Notes under the pieces: generated by a model
Seen by the model: the letters and a program-made list of their open reading frames with translations, nothing else
Database searches by the model: none
Told to the model about the DNA's origin: nothing
NCBI RefSeq assembly: GCF_963675165.1
Contig: NC_087388.1
Coordinates: forward strand, 5,585,047 to 5,649,046
Reading direction: 5' to 3'
From: Halichondria panicea
Taxonomy: Eukaryota > Porifera > Demospongiae > Suberitida > Halichondriidae
DNA length: 64,000 bases
Part shown: piece after piece, positions 36,521-49,036 of the stretch
How positions within the stretch are numbered: position 1 is the stretch's first letter
How the letters are laid out: every line of letters starts with the position of its first letter
Program-made: the position numbers and the translations under genes

Positions 36521-39299
36521 TTACGCCCATTATTTGGCTGCATACAGTCGGACCCTCCTTGTTCGTATCCCCTATAGTTTAATAGTGTTGTTGACAATTT
36601 CCTCTATCTGCAGATCTTTACGCCCATTATTTGGCTGCATACAGTCGGACCCTCCTTGTTCGTATCCCCTATAGTTTGGAATGGTAAAATAGCCACAATG
36701 TCATGCGGAGCAACGGGAAGTCCCATTCCTGTACTGAGATTTTTCTTAAATCCCACTGAGGAAGTATAATAATTATTTCAATGCCTACAATAATTTTTTT
36801 TTCACAAACAGCAAGTGGGGTGACAAGTGAGCATTAAATAGAAGAAATAAATAGCAATACGAGTACATGTATAGATTTAGTGTTTTGTTTTCCCCTTTGT
36901 TGTTTCGTTTATAGTTTTGGGAAAGTTTGGTACATCGTACATACGCACATAATCTGGAAAGAAATTTCCAAGGTATAGTTACAGGCCTGATTTCGGGACG
37001 AGAGGTGTCAAAGGTAAAGGTAAAATCTTTCCAGGTGAGAAAGGCCTTCACCAGCAGGGAAACAAAAAGAGTGGAGGCATACTTCCACAAATGGATTACG
37101 AGCGGAAAAACTATACTGAAGGCAAACGCTATACAGTGTCCCACATATGCAATGTTGCCAGTACATGTTCTACATTTTTGGTAACGGCAAGAACTGTGTG
37201 TGTGTCAAAGTTACCAGTCATATAATAATATATTAGAGGAGAAAGGAGATGCAATGATGTCTCACAACTGCAGCTTTTTGAAGGGGAAAGTATGAAACAG
37301 GGAAAGGTTGTTACAAAGGCTGTTATTGCACCGCACACTAGGATGATATAACAAAGAAGGTTAAAAAGAGAGAAGAGTGATGTTGCAAATAACTCGCATA
37401 ATATTATTATTAGACAACCAAAAGAATTGCTCCAAGAGATCGACCAATTGGTTTATTTTAACAGTTCTTGAAAAAAGAAAATGGACCTCACATTCAATTA
37501 TCTTGCACCACATTTTCTGTGCTAAAGTTTGTTATTTCGCTGCTGAAATTAAAAAGTAATGAATAAATAACTATCAGTTGAATGTAGAAACGCTACTAAC
37601 TTCCGGGTTTTCCTTTCAACCTGCAGGACCTGGTCTCCTACTGCTGGCTATGGCTGAGAGCTCAGCCTGTAGCTGACTGTTCAGCTAGACTCCAGAGAAG
37701 CCATGCATGCACAGCTGTCGTTGTCATTGTAATGAATATTTATTTACATACTTCCTGCCGTGCTATATACGTGCTGGGTGCATTTCAGAAAAAATAAGCA
37801 TATAATTACTAAGTGGACACGCTGTTGATCACGTGCTGACCTGCATTGCAAGTCCTAATTTTAAACTGTGCTTAGAGCCGGTTTTGATTGATGGGATACT
37901 ATGCAGCCATTACTGTAATAGACGACCACCTGAAGAAATTCCTTCAACAATACAATCAGACAACAAAATTAATGACAGATCATTTCCATGGATATCAGAA
38001 GCACATGGATATCAGAAGCACATGGATATCAGAAGCACATTCCATGTTCGATAAAAGAATATTCTTAAGAAAACAAGGTGTAGCTGTGCCATCACAATTC
38101 AAATCTACCAGCAAGTTTTGTTGTATTAAATCTGTTTCAGTGTAAGGCTGTCTTGTTGTTAACTATGTTCTTTCTTGCCCTAATGTGTTGTCAGAAATGC
38201 TAAAACCCCAAGGCAAGCTTAATCCCCATTTATGAGGCGGTCACCCACCAATTGCAATGGAGCAACAGACCGAAGAATTGGCCACACCCCCTCTGCTGCC
38301 CTCACCCCTACCATATGTTAAACTACAATTTGTTCAACCACCGGCCGAATACATATACCCAGCCCTAGTTGGCGAAAATAAAGTTATTTACACACGTGTA
38401 AATTTTACTGCAACGGCAGCATTAACTGAGAGTCCGTCCCACTGGCGGCAACTTTGACCTCCAATCCAAATAGAGCCGGACCACTTTGTTGAGGTGAGTC
38501 TCTTTCTTTCACTATGATATTATGTGTACATAGTGTCTCAATTACATTTTCTGCCTACAAGAAACATAGAATTTCATGCTGTGTGACAGGTACAAGATAG
38601 GGCTAAATCCCATGCACAGGAAACACTTACACAATATCATATCATGTTTCATGCAGCAGAAACTCTCCTCTGGTATCTTTAGAAGAGAACATCACAGTAA
38701 CTTGTAATAGAGGTTGATACCTGAAGAACGGCTTCTCCATTACACACTGCCAGGCTAATTGATCCTGGAGCATACTACCTGTATGCAAACGTATGTGGCC
38801 ACACTAATTACAAGCATGCAACCTTAGGAAGTTACAATCTGCCTCCCCCAATTAAGGAACGGAACGCAACAGAAACACTGTTTAGATTCCCCCCTCCCCC
38901 GTGCCCGATAAATTTACTTATTTTCGTAAACTAAGTGAAAACAGCTCTAATGTATATCTACCATGATCAAGATGCATGCATACCGAGTCGAAACAAAAGG
39001 TATAGTTAGTTTCAACGGCTGTAATGCACTCCACATTCCTTTGTTTGATCTGTTTATTAACTTTCCGAATTACCAAAGATCTTTGTTGCTTTAAATGGTA
39101 TATGACGCCAGCTATATAGTCGGCACACAGAAGGAGGACTGACCATAATTATGTCTCAACTATATACTCGTCAATCAGATTCAACTAAAAGTAACTGTAT
39201 TCACTGAGTTTCGAGGTAAAAAAAAAAAAAGAAAAATCCGAGTACAAAAAAGCTCAAAGATAAGTACGAGTATGGATACAATTTTAAATGGTTGTTGCA

Positions 39300-39470
39300 G
39301 CTAATAGTGTAGCCTCTTTGCAAGAGTCTCCCTTCGAAACTCACTGAAACATGAGTGCCATCATCATCACCCCAGCCATTAGTGTCAGCTCTCAATGTCA
39401 GCTCTCAAACACATCTTGTAGCCGGTGTAAGAAGTATAAAATGGAGGACTGTAAAACACATCGTCGTCAC
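39300..39470 (-). pseudogene. MATH-domain relic (third TRAF-like copy)
   Basis: The - strand encodes PPFYTSYTGYKM (39410-39455) and, nearby, DDDGTHVSVSFEG, two consecutive signatures of TRAF-C/MATH domains, in different frames. Confidence 0.5.
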
Positions 39471-41360
39471 TCTTGTCGTTTTTTGCTGTCCAGTGTCGGG
39501 GAGATCAATCAACACAGACCAACTTGTCAATGAGGAAATTAAGATTTGTAACTGGGTATGTCTTCCCTATACAGGGCAATTCACCTCTCGTGAGTTTAAC
39601 AAGAGCATTTCTTGGGTGTCCGCGCGCTTCATATACATTGCCATGCATGCATGTATGCAATTATCAATTATAATAAAGACATACTGTACTTCAATCAATT
39701 ACTAAGTGAATCAGAGAAGCCACAAAAATCCATAAGTCATCACCTGATGTCACATGGTACACTCTCGTCCCTGAAGTGTACTTCCAATCATTGATTTCAC
39801 TCTGTACTCTTATTCAGGGGGTGGTCCCAAGACGCCTAAGCGGAGAATCAAAGTGCCCTGAACTAGATACAGGCTACACGTTACCATATAATGAAGCTGC
39901 CAGGCACTACGTAGCACAAATTATAATAAGTAAGTGCTATAGTCCTACGTCAGAGATTGCTATCATGATGACAGAAACACGGGAAAGTGTCAGATACCAT
40001 CGGAATGAAGCTCAACATATCAAAGTGTGCCACAACTTTATTTGTAAATGAATATTTATATACTGCCTGCACTACACATGCTGGACACATTTCTGAAAGT
40101 ATCAGGATTATTATGATTACACGCCGTTTATATACTTCAGTACAACAAATTTTCTTTTGATACTGTGGGTCATGAGGATCAGGAAGTAAAGCCAATAGTC
40201 AATGAAATCCTCATGGAATTATTTTAAAACAGTAAGGTGTATTAGTGCTTTCAATGGTACATTTATGTAATCAATAAGTATAGTTCCACTTTCAAACAGA
40301 GCTAGGCCGGTTCAAATTAAAAATAATGACCAAACAGTCAATAAAAGTCAATAAATCCTCGTGACATTATACGAAGCTTTACAATCACAATTACAAAATA
40401 ATGACCTTTCAATGAAATCCTTGTGACATTAGTAGAATGAAGCTCATTTGCATGGGCTCTAGTCAAGCGGTGGTCAGTGTGACCCCCCACAGACCTATGA
40501 AATTGGGCGGGATAAGACGACTAACTCGACAATCTCTATGACTGTACACATTCAGAGGGGGGGGCGATAAATGAAGATAAACAGAATTTCTGGTGGACCA
40601 TTCGTTAATTAATAATAATAATGTAAGAATGTTGAACAGAAAAAAATGTTTATCCTCTCAGTCCATCTGATTGGTTCATTAGGTGTTGATCCTTTATGGC
40701 GTGGGGGCATGTCAATACCCTAAGTACCATACTTATTCTATTTTGTTAAAAATAATCGCGCCAGAGGTTTTGAAAAGGGGAAAACAAAACATACACTAAC
40801 TCTTGTGTTGCTAACACTCTTGAAAACAAAACACTAATTGGAACTATAATTTCTGTGTTGTTATTAATGCTCACTTGTCACTCCCACTTGTTATACGAAG
40901 CTTTACAATCACAGTTACTATAAATACTAGAACTATAGATTTGCAGTTTAAAATAAAAGTTTTAAAACCATACTTCATAAGACAATAATATTATATACAA
41001 TTATTTGCACTGTCTTTACTTTATATAATTATTACTCTCTTTTATTCGACCAAGTGTTCTAAGAAAGACATTCCGGTGTACATGGTTTGAGCAGCCAGTC
41101 CATTGCAGAGATCGGTACAATACTACTCATTGGACAATCATGAAAACTTAAGAAGTAGCTATTGATGGACTTTGTTTCATCTGTTCAAATGAAGCAAACA
41201 TATCGTTGGGATCAGTGTGTGTCGTCACGGGCTCTGAGACAAAAATGAAGATCAACAAAGTAGCTGTAGGACCATTTGTTAACATTCTTGGATAGAAAAA
41301 AATGTTTAAGGGTGCTGGCCCACCTACGCCCACACACTGTTGCATTCCGATTCGTAATGG

Positions 41361-41541
41361 CAGGGTGTCATACAGGATTTTGAAGTAGAGGGGGGAAATG
41401 AGAAAAGTAACCAGAAAATGTTGCTAAAAAAGGTCAACTGTTATTTCAATACCCAGCTATGGACACTCAGTCATAATTGAAAGGGGGGGAAATTGGAGCT
41501 AGGGGGGGATATCCCCCCTTCCCCCCGTGTATGACACCCTG
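41361..41541. mobile_element. Short TIR element with 5-bp target duplication
   Basis: CAGGGTGTCATAC begins it and GTATGACACCCTG ends it (one base differs in spacing). The flanks carry AATGG on both sides. 181 bp with G- and C-runs inside. Class II non-autonomous; superfamily undecided. Confidence 0.7.
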
Positions 41542-42564
41542 AATGGAATATATGCATACGTTGTCGAGATGATGGCCAAAGAAGCTCAATTCCACAATAA
41601 AGGCTAAAAAATGTCCATCCAAGAGCACTTGGCATTGCATGACGCTCTGGCCACAATGGCAGTGTGGCTACTAAAGAACATATCCCATCCCTCCAATACC
41701 TCCCAGAGTTACCAGTCCATGTTTTGCACTTACCCACGGAAGACTACACAGAATTTGCGTCGCGGTGCTTTCATCCTTTAATTTTTTTCTTAGAACATGC
41801 TACGAAAAAAAGAAGACCGGCATGACTAATATTTAACTTCATAATTATATCTATATCATATCTTATCTAAGAATACTTATAAGACTTGTTACTGGACGAC
41901 CAGAATGAGCCAACAGCCCCATCTCCAACCACAACAGCTCCGGACGTAGGAGAGGTCGGACAAACTTAAGAGCAACTGGACATTTAGATAACGCTTCAAA
42001 TTCAGTAGTAGCATGGGATAGACAAGTCCCCAACGAACGCACAAAGCCGCCACTGCATAGGAACTTACCACTAGACAAACAAGACAAAGAACAACAAGTA
42101 ACAGCAAGACCAGCATTTTCAAACGCAATTATTGGTAAAATCATCGTCTATATTGGTGATCTGCGGAATGCTTTAAACTATGCCCGACTAGACTTATACA
42201 AAAATGATGTCTCCAAGACATTGTTACAGTCATCTTCAAACTTGCAAAAGTAGAGACGTGTTTCAGCTCATTCGTGTAAGTTTATGTCTATTCCACCCGT
42301 TATAACTGTGGGGTTCAGGTGGCCAATCTTTGTGTTTTTTCATGGCCTACTCTATTTCAACAGTGAAGTCCTCTCTACAAATAACGACCCTCAAGCTCAG
42401 AGGCTAGGGCTAACCGCAAACGTTAAAGTCGTTAAGATGGCGAACTGGTACCTTACAACTTGACTGTGAGTCATGAATTATGAATTATTTTGTGTATTGT
42501 ACAAACGAACAAATATACAGGGTGTAACAGAAGAATCAAGTCTTCATTGCAGAGTGCCTCCACC

Positions 42565-43153
42565 ATGGGGGAGGGGCAGCTGCTGATAGCAATGCTAATC
42601 AGCTTCATCAACATCGACATGAAACACCCCATATACGGGTTTCTTATGTCAAACAATCGTGTAAGTGAGGTGGTAACACTGATTACGAATACTTTTGCTA
42701 AAAAGTTTGCACATGATGTACTGCCCATGTTTCCATTAGCCTGGCCCGGCCACACGTACTTATATATTAGCTTTTATTTGCTTGGCTTTTATCCCTCCAG
42801 TTAGACGTTGTCCGTGTATACCTATTGAGCGATGAGATTAGAGTCACGACCAGCACCATCGGACCATTGAGCAGTATGAACAGTCTTGTACCAGTTTTTA
42901 TTGCATGCTTCTGTGAGTTATCGACTAGTCTAGCAATATTCAGAGTCTGTACAAGCGCTACAATTTTCAAAACTTGTACCATCGTAAGTGGGGGTGCAAT
43001 TGGTGAGCCTTTTCTCTAAAGGGACCGTACCGTGACCTACATCTATACAAATCTCTATTTGACTCTCACTTCCTGCTATGTATTGTGTACGATGTAAACT
43101 CACTCCACCCATTCCCTCCACAGATGCAATGCGAGCAAGTCTGCAATGCGTAG
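42565..43153 (+). CDS. Small three-exon hypothetical gene
   Basis: The ATG at 42565 sits in an ideal CCACCATGG context. Exons 42565-42660 (donor GTAAGT), 42801-42983 (acceptor TATCCCTCCAG, donor GTAAGT) and 43124-43153 (acceptor CCCTCCACAG, stop TAG) join in phase 0 to 102 residues. Two hydrophobic stretches (LLIAMLISFI and LVPVFIACFCELS) may be membrane segments. I do not recognise the protein. The frame is also open upstream of the ATG, so the first exon may be longer. It lies within repeat-rich DNA, so a transposon-derived fragment is possible. Confidence 0.4.
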
Positions 43154-43729
43154 CAAGTCAACTCCCCACAGATGAAGGTCCCAGCCAGATAGAGTTCAAT
43201 GCGTAGCAAGTCAACTCGCCACAGATGAAGGAGCTATTCATGCATGTGCATGCGTATACCTAGTATAATTTATTCACAGGTATTTCACTGTTCAGCACAT
43301 TTTGCTCGTGCTCAAGTTGTGCTCTGCAAGTACACATTTTTAGAAGTTTCTATCTTGATATCCGGTGCCCAGCCATCTCACGGCTGCCTAAAATGACTGA
43401 CAAGAGCTCTACACCATACACACCAGAGCGCCGTCAAGGGCCACCACCGATCGCGAGGCCTGCAGCCTGAAGGTCACAAGCAAGGTCTAGGTAAAAATGT
43501 AGATGAACTTGGATTAAAGACATGCAGATGAATTTCATTTGTTCAATGACTTAAAGGACCCAAATTGTATGTTTAGGAAGAGACGAATTATTTTGTTGTG
43601 TTAACTGAAATCGAGTTAAAGTACATTCAGTTTTTTCTAATCAAATTAATTGTTTTAAACTGACCAAAAGCAGCGATTATAATAAAAATTATCGTTGAGT
43701 TGTTTTTTCCGCCAGATCGACAAACACTG

Positions 43730-43925
43730 ATGCTAGATTGAATGCTCTCGTCAGCAATGCTGGGTGTTCGACAGAGGTGATTAACCAGTGGTTGAGAACC
43801 AAGATATTCACGCAAAAAAATCCGGTAAAATTTACAACTTCATAGCTAGATTGAATGCTTAGTCAACTATGCTGGGTGTTTGACAGAGGTGATTAACCAG
43901 TGGTTGAGGAGTTGCTCTGGTCGAT
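43730..43925. repeat. Dispersed ~115-bp repeat, local copies
   Basis: AGATTGAATGCTC...GCTGGGTGTT(C/T)GACAGAGGTGATTAACCAG occurs twice here and again at about 45390-45560, always with nearby AAAAAATCCGGTAAAATTTAC. No coding content. Confidence 0.65.
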
Positions 43926-43969
43926 CGTTTCCTTTTCTATAAAAATCCGGGTGATGAGCAAGTTTCCGA

Positions 43970-44515
43970 TTGTTGTATGTTAAAGAGAAACATGATGTGA
44001 CTGCTCCAGACCACTCACCTTTCTCCACTCCAGGTCCAGACATTCTCCAAGTGGACGAAAAAGACAAGTCTGCTGTGAAGATAGCCAGCAATGTGATGAA
44101 CCTGTCACACAAGATGTGTGCCAGTGGCAAAGAGAAAGACCTCTACTTCATGACACTGGACGATGCTCACAAAACAAACGATGGGCAAGACTTCACAGGC
44201 ATGATTGGCACCAGTTCTGAAAACGATGACAGCACAAAAAATGTCAAAGTGCTGCCCATCAACTTCACCGGAGACGACGACAGCATGAGGAAGAGGGAAT
44301 TGCACGGTCAAGTCATCACTGCACTCAGTTCAATGAGCTCCAAGACAGATACAGACCCACTGGAGTCTACAGATATGTCTAGTGACGACAAAGACAGTTC
44401 CAATGTCCTCTTTGACAGACATCCTGCAGAGAAAGCTTTCATTCATGTTGCAAAAAAAGGTGGAAACATAAAAACCCCTGACATGCACTTCAGTGTGTAC
44501 CATACAATCACTTAA
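43970..44515 (+). CDS. Hypothetical 181-codon ORF (or internal/last exon)
   Basis: Polar, Asp/Ser/Lys-rich protein. Typical stretches are ASNVMNLSHKMCASGKEKDL and HPAEKAFIHVAKKGG. A possible acceptor (TTTCTCCACTCCAG at about 44032) would make it a last exon starting PDILQVDEKD. No domain recognised. It is the longest non-repeat ORF in the 31-50 kb stretch, yet flanked by dispersed repeats. Confidence 0.35.
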   Translation: MLYVKEKHDVTAPDHSPFSTPGPDILQVDEKDKSAVKIASNVMNLSHKMCASGKEKDLYFMTLDDAHKTNDGQDFTGMIGTSSENDDSTKNVKVLPINFTGDDDSMRKRELHGQVITALSSMSSKTDTDPLESTDMSSDDKDSSNVLFDRHPAEKAFIHVAKKGGNIKTPDMHFSVYHTIT

Positions 44516-45110
44516 TTCAAGGGACAGATAAAGAGGAAAGTGTCCACAGCATAATGTCTGGCTAATGGCAACCCTGGGGCCCCTTAATACTCCTCTGGAG
44601 GATTCTGTTGTGTTGTACAGACTTAGCTGCAGACGAACGTCAACAACGTCAAAGACAACCACTATCAAGGATACACAAGGTAAACGTCAAAAACATCATG
44701 CCCTCGCTACTCAGAATCAACTGAAGAAATTTTTAATTATCTTTTTAACATTAGTATATTATATATAATATTTTAGAAAAATAATGGATCACACTCTTTC
44801 CACAGTACACGCTCCTATCAGACTGTGCTTATACTATTGATTTCGCTATTGTAGTCACAAAGATAACCGTAAGTGTATTAACTGTGGCCCTCCTGTGTAG
44901 GTAAAGCCCATTGTTGAATAGTTCTTTCCATACACCAGTAGAAGGAAGAGTTAATTAGCGGAGGTAGGACAGCGTAGACAATGATCTTCCTCAGGCATAA
45001 TTCTAGAGTATACACACTTCTCCTTCTAAGCAAGTCGCACTATTAAAATGCTAATTCTATAGGACTGGTATATATTTTACATGAACCTTGTCAAGCTGCA
45101 AGCTAAAGTA

Positions 45111-45222
45111 ATGATGAAACCAAGAAGAGGCACCCCAGCAGCTGAAGATCCTTGAGGAAATGTGAGGCGCGGAGATGGTGGGATGGGCTCGATTAAGAAG
45201 GCCATGGAGAGGACAGGCCTCT
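45111..45222 (+). pseudogene. Homeodomain-like exon copy 1 (degenerate)
   Basis: A shared block, TGATGAAACCAAGA...CAGCAGCTGAAGATCCTTGAGG, ends in AAGGCCATGGAGAGGACAGG. Frame breaks are present. See copy 4 for the best reading. Confidence 0.4.
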
Positions 45223-48200
45223 ACTATTACGCTATTGTCGTGACATAGATATACAGCAACATGCCATGTTGTCTCACACATAGCTGACTACTTTATAAAG
45301 ACAACTGTGGTTATACTTTGCTCTGGATAGTATGAGTTGTGCGTGAAGAACCAAGATATTCACGCAAAAAAATCCGGTAAAATTTACCAACTTCATAGCT
45401 GGATTGAATGCTCTAGTCAACAATGTTGGGTGTTTGACTGAGGTGATTGAGAACCAACACAAAAAATTCCGGTAAAATTTACCAACTTCATAGCTAGATT
45501 GAATGCTCTAGTCAACAATGTTTGACTAAGGTGATAGATCAGTGGTTGAGGAGTTGCTCTGGTCGATCAATCTGGAGTTTCCAGTCTATTTTTAGTAGTT
45601 TGAACTTTGATTTCAATAAATTTAGTACACTGAATTAAGAAAAGGCGTGCGCGGTGACATCGACTCACTCAAATATAACGTTTTTGTTGCCCTCCGTACA
45701 TATTCAGATACAGTAAGCAAAAGTAAATAGCCAAAAAAAGAAATCATGTGATCCCAAATGGCAAAGAAAGCAACTTTGTAGTAAGCAAAAAGAGCAAAAG
45801 TATACTGGCCCATAAAAAGGATAGATAAAAAGGAAAGTGTCCAAAAATGTCTGGCTAATGGCTCCTGGAGCAACTCCAATTTTCATAGACAACAGGAGCC
45901 CTATAAGGTTAGGTCCGACAGCGTAAGTAGTAACTTGGTGTTCATCATTTCCGCACCGTTTCCAACAGCAACATGTGTCACCGATAACAAACACGTGGAC
46001 ACACACACACACGAGGAGGGGGGGGGGGGGTCAGTGCACTACCTAAATGCGTGTTACGTGTAAATGTTATTATTGTTAAAGAAAAATCGGCCTGTTTATT
46101 ATAATCTTCCCACAGATTTATCATGGACAAGTTAACTTGATTTGTATGAATTGTTGGCGTAAAAATGGAACGGGCTCATTAAAAATTACCCGATGAATGT
46201 GATCTAAGTGCTTGTAGCACAGTCAGTTAGCGCCATAAAACTAATTAAAATACTTGAACCTAGTAGGCAATAAAATAATTAAATGAACGAACTGTGGAAT
46301 AAATGTGTCAACAAACTGACCGTGCAAACGTTAGTAGCAGGCCCACGTGCAAGGAGTGGTCTCCATAAAGCCTAAAGCCTCATGACTGATCCCACGTGTC
46401 TGTAAATTTTCAGGATGGATACAAATAAAGAAGAAACATTCTGCGGGGAAACGCAGGAAGAGGGCTATGGCCTGGGAAAGAATTCAGTTTATACGAAAAT
46501 GGAACGAACCACCACAATTATTATTCACCTCCTCATTCTGAATTCAATTCTCCATATCCAATCCTAGTTCCTAACGTCACCGTGACGTTTAGAGCAACCG
46601 GTAAGCTATAAGTACAGTATACGAGGCTCAGGATTAATAAATATTATGACAGTCTATAATTTCTATGACTTCATCGATATTTATATGCACCATGTAATAA
46701 TTCCCTTCTACGCCGTTTCGAGGAAGCACCTCAGTGCATGCTCACTTCTCAAAAGCACTCTATTTACCGCATTTATAATTATATCTCAGCTCAACGGAAT
46801 TTTTTCTTCACTTTTTCAAAGTAGGCTACTAGTCCTCTCTGGTGGACACAACTTCCAATAAATTCAATCAAAGCAGATATTCCACCATTTCGGGTTGAAT
46901 CCCATTTCGGCTACAAGATCTCGTAAGTTAGCTGCCACTGCAGCAGCGACTAAGCTGGACCCGAAGGACAGCCTGATGACTGCCACGCACCTCTCCCACT
47001 CATGTTTAAACTCTTGTTTAGCAAGTTTGTCTAGTTGCCGGTAGATTGACTGGATTTCAGAATGATCATTTTTGAAAATGGTAATGATTTCCTGACTTTA
47101 GCTACATCAAGGGCAGTCTCTTCATGCTAAAATATAGGTACACAACTGCAAGGTATTTCTCAGCCTTCATCCTACTATGCAGAGAGACTGTGAAGTTACA
47201 TGTATTTTTTTTTACATAGATTGAAACTCTTAACACCAAACAGTTACAGGCATTGATTCCTACGCTGGTAAATCCTACTGGTAAGAAGAATGATTTCCTG
47301 TTCATATACGATGTATTACTTTTTTGGCCTCATGCTGTCATGCAGGTAAGAGGGGATTTTGGAAAGAAAAGAATAAGCCGTCATGGTGGCCACAGATGGT
47401 TCTCCAAATACTGCAACAACAACAAGTAAGGGGAGAGGACTGAAACTGTGCTGCATTAATTCATGCATGTGATATACAAAAGAAACTGTCCGTGGATCAA
47501 CTTAGAAAAATACTGGATTGAAGAAAATAAGCCATCATGGTGGCTAGATGTTCCATTCAGTTCATCAAATACTGCAACAAGGGGTGAGGACTGAAACTGT
47601 CATCTATTGATATGCAAGAATTAGGAGGAAAGAAACTGTGCCTAGCTGAGATGAGAAGAATAATAAGAGCCTACCAGGACAAGCCAGAGTGAGATTAAGA
47701 ATAATTCCATGTATATTTCATAGTCACATACAATGGTACTGCTAGTCAGGGGGACAGTCTAGTTAGACATGCTTTCGAGTGTCATGTTTCCTTACACGAT
47801 TTGCTCTGTTAGTTCTTAACTATGTGCACACGCATGGTTTGCAAATCGTGTGCAGTGAAGTTACACCGATGCATACTTAAGTCACAACCCCCAGAGTCAG
47901 AGTCACAGTAGGACGTGGGCAATGTCAGGTTTTTCTTCCTGTGTTATGTCAGTCACGAGAACGTGTATGGAGATATCGCAGAATTTTTGCAACCCAATCA
48001 GATTGGTGCTTAAGGCATAAATAATTATCATGCTCATTAATGAACGAGTCAGTAACTCATAATAAAGGAAGAGTATCGAATTACAATTAATCATCACTTC
48101 TGGCTACAATTCCACAACTATACCCTTAGGAACATTCCTGCATAATGATTATGGTATAACTACTCATACATGAACCTTGTCACCCATCACAAAACTTATA

Positions 48201-48339
48201 CAAGCCGGGCAATAGTACCTTGAGACTAGTTTGGATTAAAAAAATGAAAAAATAAAAACGCCATTTTTTCGTACCACTTAATTAAAGGTTACGATAATGA
48301 CCTTTGACGAGTGCCCACCCCCCTTAAGCTGCAAGCAAT

Positions 48340-48465
48340 AATGATGAAACCAAGAGCAAGGCACCAAAGAAAACACCCCAGCAGCTGCATGGAGATCCTT
48401 AGGAGATGTGGGGCGCGGAGATGATGGGATAGGAACGGGCCCACCAGGGCTCCATTAAGAAGGTT
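48340..48465 (+). pseudogene. Homeodomain-like exon copy 2 (degenerate)
   Basis: Same block as copy 1, with an internal ~15-bp difference and the segment before the GTGAGTT donor-like site retained. Confidence 0.35.
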
Positions 48466-48887
48466 GAAGTGAGTTACGTTATGCCATGTATATGACGCCA
48501 GCTATATAGTTGGCACACAGCAGAACAAAGAAGGAGGACGACCATAATTATCCATCATGGAAAATAAGAATGAGGCTGGCCGGCCGAACTACCAATTATT
48601 CTTAATCGCATGCGCAGAGTTCATGTTGCCAAAACCCTGTACCTGCATGGGTTCACGTACTGTACATACATCGTATATACTTATTATGGTCGGCGTATAA
48701 TTAATTGACCTTTGTTTTTCGAAAGTATACGTACCTTCACATCCGAGTCAGTCTCAGTAAAAAATTGCCTACTGTGGCCAAAGTCTGCCAGATGCTTGTT
48801 ACTTGTACAGAGATGGAACATGCATTCCTTAGGAACATTTCTGCATAATGATTATGGTATAACATGAACCTTGTCAAGCTAGCTGAT

Positions 48888-49036
48888 AATTATGATGAAG
48901 CCAAAGTCAAGAAGATTGCTCCGGAAAACATCCCAGCAGGTGGAGATCCTTGAGGAGATGTGGGACGCGGGGATGGTGGGATGGGGACGGGACCACCAGG
49001 CCTCCATTAAGAAGGCCATGGAGAGGACTTGCAAAT
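48888..49036 (+). pseudogene. Homeodomain-like exon copy 3
   Basis: One open frame encodes KTSQQVEILEEMWDAGMVGW, then DHQASIKKAMERT. The pattern of two helices fits helices 1 and 2 of a homeodomain-type helix-turn-helix. Helix 3 is absent. Confidence 0.4.

Larger units (their letters stand above)
36600..42564. other. Intergenic, repeat relics
   Basis: Contains three 18-bp units (ATGGATATCAGAAGCAC, about 37987-38040), a MATH relic, one TIR element and AT-rich filler. An unusually open + strand stretch at 41908-42254 (about 115 codons, GDLRNALNYARLDLYKND near its end) ends in TAG and has no recognisable domain or start. Confidence 0.4.

Noticed and set aside
41863-42144. 93-codon - strand ORF, Leu/Ser/Cys-rich
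   Set aside because: No start context or domain; the opposite strand is equally open and more protein-like in composition, so neither is called as a gene.
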